A stretch of DNA of 34,995 nt from Bacteroidota bacterium (GTDB taxonomy: Bacteria; Bacteroidota; Bacteroidia; Chitinophagales; Chitinophagaceae): contig CANHHX010000020.1 in the NCBI GenBank assembly GCA_947461125.1, positions 1 to 34,995 on the forward strand, given 5' to 3'. Position numbers and translations under genes: made by a program. Below are positions 32,910 to 34,995 of this stretch, in pieces. Every line of letters starts with the position of its first letter. Positions within the stretch are counted from its first letter, which is position 1. The notes beneath the pieces are model-generated. The model saw only the letters and a program-made list of their open reading frames with translations. It was not told the DNA's origin and searched no databases.

Positions 32910-34512
32910 CATCAATAACGCGCTCGCCATCCATCGCAGCGCTTACAATTCCACCCGCATAACCGGCGCCTTCGCCACAAGGGTATAAATTACTGATGGC
33001 TGGATGCGAAAGTGTGCCTGCGTCTCGTGGGATTCGTACCGGAGAGGAGGTTCTACTTTCTGTGGCGACAATTTGCGCTTCATTGGTATAATAACCTTTC
33101 ATTTTTTTGCCAAAAACTACAAATGCGTCTTGTAAATTTTTTCTAATAAAGTTGGGTAAAACGTTTTCTAAATTATGCGCGGCTAATCCAGGAATGTAAC
33201 TGCAATTAGCAAGTGTGGTAGATGTTTTATTGGTACTAAAATCTACCATCCTGTTGGCAGGTGCTACAAATTTTCCACCACCTGCATCGTACGATTTTTT
33301 CTCCACCATGGCCTGAAAATAAAGTAATAAAAGCGGGTCGTTTTCTAGGTCAGTTAATTGAGCCAATGGAAACATCGATTCCAATAATTTTTTGTGGCTA
33401 GCTTCTTTAAAATATTCGAGTGCATCTTGCTTTTGCACTTCCACCACCATACCACTATTGGCATAGGGGTTGTTTCTTTTGCTCGGGCTCCAACCGTTTA
33501 CCACGAGCTGGCCCGCACTGGTTGCTGCTGGTGCAATAATACCACCAGGGCACATACAAAAACTAAATACACCTTTACCATGCACTTGCTCAACAAGCCC
33601 GTAGGAGGCAGGAGGGAGGTTTTCGTCTCTTAAAATGCAGTGGTATTGAACCCTATCTATAATTTCTTGAGGATGCTCAATTCTTACGCCCAGTGCAAAT
33701 GGCTTGGCTTCAATCAATACTTTTTTACTGCTTAGTAGTGAAAAAATATCACCTGCAGAATGGCCCGTGGCAAGTACCACAGCGTCTCCTGTAATGGTAT
33801 TACCATTTTGTGTTTGAACCGATTTTACAACTCCATTTTCTACATCAAAATCCACCATTTTTTGCTCAAATTCGATAATACCGCCGGCGTCCAAAATTTG
33901 TTGACGCATGGCCTGTATAATTTGTGGGAGTTTATTGGTGCCAATATGTGGATGTGCGTTATAGAGTATTTGTTCTTCGGCGCCGTGCTGCACAAGTAGT
34001 TGAAGAATGCGGTTAATATCACCACGCTTATTACTTCTGGTGTATAGTTTACCATCGGAATACGTACCTGCGCCACCTTCTCCAAAACAATAATTGCTCT
34101 CTGGGTTTACCACCCCTTCTTTATTAAGTGCAGCTAAATCGCGGCGTCTTGCCCTTACTTCTTTACCTCTCTCAATAATATGAGGTTTTATGCCAAGTTC
34201 TAGGCATTTTAAGGCCGCAAATAGGCCCGCAGGGCCAGCACCTACTATAATTACCTTGGTAGGGGCATGACTAACGTCCTTGAAGCTAATAGGGGCAAGG
34301 GTTCGAGGCGTGAAAGGTTCATCAATAAAGGCCTGTAACGTAAGGTTAATCCATACCTGCTTACTACTTCTGGCGTCTATCGATTTTTTGAGAATATGAA
34401 ACCCAGTAACTGCTGTAATTGCATGTCCGCCTGCATTTGCTACATACTGCTTAATAACAGCAGGATCTGCGGCTTCTGAGGGCGTGACTTGTAATTGGAC
34501 TTGCTTTTGCAT
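32875..34512 (-). CDS. FAD-dependent oxidoreductase of the COG2509 family
   Basis: A 545-residue cytoplasmic flavoprotein of unknown substrate. After an N-terminal domain of about 85 residues comes the FAD-binding Rossmann motif GAGPAG (91-96) with HIIERG. The diagnostic segment FGEGGAGTYSDGKLYTR follows, then VLATGHSAGD, the substrate-half CMCPGGIIAPA, and a second nucleotide-contact YPCGEGAGYAGGI near the end. This order is typical of COG2509 dehydrogenases, which are conserved but uncharacterised. The start codon overlaps the stop of the DUF3127 gene as TAATG, so translation of the two is coupled. Its 3' end overlaps the opposing zinc-enzyme gene by 35 bases. Confidence 0.88.
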   Translation of the reverse strand: MQKQVQLQVTPSEAADPAVIKQYVANAGGHAITAVTGFHILKKSIDARSSKQVWINLTLQAFIDEPFTPRTLAPISFKDVSHAPTKVIIVGAGPAGLFAALKCLELGIKPHIIERGKEVRARRRDLAALNKEGVVNPESNYCFGEGGAGTYSDGKLYTRSNKRGDINRILQLLVQHGAEEQILYNAHPHIGTNKLPQIIQAMRQQILDAGGIIEFEQKMVDFDVENGVVKSVQTQNGNTITGDAVVLATGHSAGDIFSLLSSKKVLIEAKPFALGVRIEHPQEIIDRVQYHCILRDENLPPASYGLVEQVHGKGVFSFCMCPGGIIAPAATSAGQLVVNGWSPSKRNNPYANSGMVVEVQKQDALEYFKEASHKKLLESMFPLAQLTDLENDPLLLLYFQAMVEKKSYDAGGGKFVAPANRMVDFSTNKTSTTLANCSYIPGLAAHNLENVLPNFIRKNLQDAFVVFGKKMKGYYTNEAQIVATESRTSSPVRIPRDAGTLSHPAISNLYPCGEGAGYAGGIVSAAMDGERVIDAIFLRHAKSHL

Positions 34513-34883
34513 TAGAAAGGAAGGTCGTCTACCGCATCTTGCGAAGGCGGCATATCAAAATATTCGTTGGCGTTAGCGTTGTCTTGGCCTAATTTGACCC
34601 CTTCCATGCGCCAAGCGTCTAAATTTGTAATAAAATTTTCTTTGCCCTCTTTTACCCACTTAGTACCCTTAATATTGAACTGAACCCGAACGTCATCCCC
34701 TAGGTTGTACTTGTCGGGCATAGCCGTCTTGTCCTGAACACATTGAAATTTTATGTAATTAGTAATGCTGCGACCTCCAATGTCTTCGGTCTTTTCTATC
34801 ACAAATTCCCTGGTTTTAAAGGTCTCTGTACGCTGAACAATATCAAATTTTGCAACCAATTTTCCGGTAATCTCGTAAGACAT
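34512..34883 (-). CDS. DUF3127 protein with an SSB-like acidic C-terminal tip
   Basis: A 123-residue soluble protein. Residues 1-95 match the DUF3127 family as I know it: SYEITGKLV, FVIEK, NYIKFQC, LGDDVRVQFNIKGTKW and FITNLDAWRMEG. The strand-rich pattern with a GD-V-V-F-xx-G-xxW centre looks like an OB fold. After a polar linker (about 96-115) it ends in Asp119-Asp-Leu-Pro-Phe123, the same kind of tip that single-stranded DNA-binding protein uses to recruit repair partners. ATG 34883 is chosen over an upstream ATG at 34949 because a -7 element (TACTTTTGA) lies between them. The stop overlaps the start of the FAD-enzyme gene. A DNA-related role is inference from fold and tip. Confidence 0.82.
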   Translation of the reverse strand: MSYEITGKLVAKFDIVQRTETFKTREFVIEKTEDIGGRSITNYIKFQCVQDKTAMPDKYNLGDDVRVQFNIKGTKWVKEGKENFITNLDAWRMEGVKLGQDNANANEYFDMPPSQDAVDDLPF

Positions 34884-34903
34884 AGTGGTATATTTTTTAG
34901 GAT

Positions 34904-34912
34904 TCAAAAGTA
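34904..34912 (-). promoter_or_regulatory. -7 promoter element for the DUF3127-FAD enzyme unit
   Basis: The minus strand reads TACTTTTGA, matching TAnnTTTG with A in the last place, 20 bases before the ATG at 34883. No TTG is found in the -33 region; instead a GTTTTTA/TAAAAAC inverted repeat occupies it. Confidence 0.5.
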
Positions 34913-34913
34913 G

Positions 34914-34932
34914 GTTTTTAGGGCTTAAAAAC
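34914..34932. repeat. Inverted repeat in the -33 region of the DUF3127 promoter
   Basis: GTTTTTA (34914-34920) and TAAAAAC (34926-34932) are perfect reverse complements around GGGCT. The dyad begins one base upstream of the -7 element. It could be an operator or an AT-rich promoter feature. Bases 34933-34995 beyond it are AT-rich and show no gene. Confidence 0.35.
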
Positions 34933-34995
34933 AGATAAAATCCGAACACTGGTTTGTAATGGGGAAAATAACGAAATAAAAAATTTTTTTTTCAA

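Noticed and set aside
1-34995. tRNA, rRNA, CRISPR array, insertion sequence, prophage or attachment site
   Set aside because: Intergenic gaps were read on both strands. None shows a tRNA cloverleaf, regularly spaced repeats, a transposase or terminal repeats, and gene content is ordinary chromosomal apart from the metal island.

Overview
The window is a compact, AT-rich chromosomal segment of a Bacteroidota bacterium. The evidence is a 2,462-residue SprA (the outer-membrane translocon of the type IX secretion system) next to ruvA, a Porin_10-type barrel, a fused RND/TolC metal pump, HYC_CC_PP and DUF3127 proteins, and repeated Bacteroidota -7 promoter elements (TAnnTTTG followed by C or T). 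Ribosome-binding (SD) sequences are not evident, as is usual in this phylum. A Chitinophagales- or Sphingobacteriales-like lineage seems likely, but genus cannot be fixed from sequence reading alone. No tRNA, rRNA, CRISPR array, insertion sequence, phage gene or transcription-factor gene was found. No gene-free stretch exceeds 300 bases; the longest is 225 bases (16392-16616).

Layout. 1-140: tail of a cold-shock protein and its terminator. 185-3042: purine nucleoside phosphorylase translationally coupled to an outer-membrane porin. 3063-11231: a metal-efflux island on the + strand, with a HYC_CC_PP protein, two exported heavy-metal-associated (HMA) proteins with CxxC motifs, a barrel-like protein, a small His-rich protein, a CzcA-type RND pump fused in frame to its TolC-like outer-membrane channel, and a CzcB-type lipoprotein adaptor. 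11237-12463 (-): ispH. 12544-14448 (+): an ABC-F ATPase. 14387-15929 (-): mqnB-mqnD of the futalosine menaquinone route. 15981-17715 (+): two diverged 6-pyruvoyl-tetrahydropterin synthase/QueD paralogues and folE, with a foldable leader between the paralogues. 17793-18686 (+): fabD. 18694-21397 (-): fabH, a Cys/Met-metabolism PLP enzyme and an SSAT-like acetyltransferase. 21484-29495 (+): ruvA-sprA. 29519-31801 (-): a NatAB-like ABC exporter. 31932-32909 (+): an S1/P1-PLC-fold zinc enzyme. 32875-34883 (-): a DUF3127 protein coupled to a COG2509 FAD enzyme.

How the genes work together. The metal island encodes an inner-membrane-to-outside pump plus several small exported thiol and histidine proteins that could hand metal to it. 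FolE makes dihydroneopterin triphosphate, the substrate of the two adjacent PTPS/QueD enzymes. FabD and FabH serve fatty-acid initiation from opposite strands. MqnB and MqnD are consecutive steps in menaquinone synthesis.

Most worth a second look: the DUF3127 protein ends in an SSB-like DDLPF tip; a foldable leader lies ahead of the second PTPS gene and folE; the PNP carries Asp where the human enzyme has the base-selecting Asn243; and several genes have a -7 promoter element only 3-5 bases before the start codon, predicting leaderless mRNAs.
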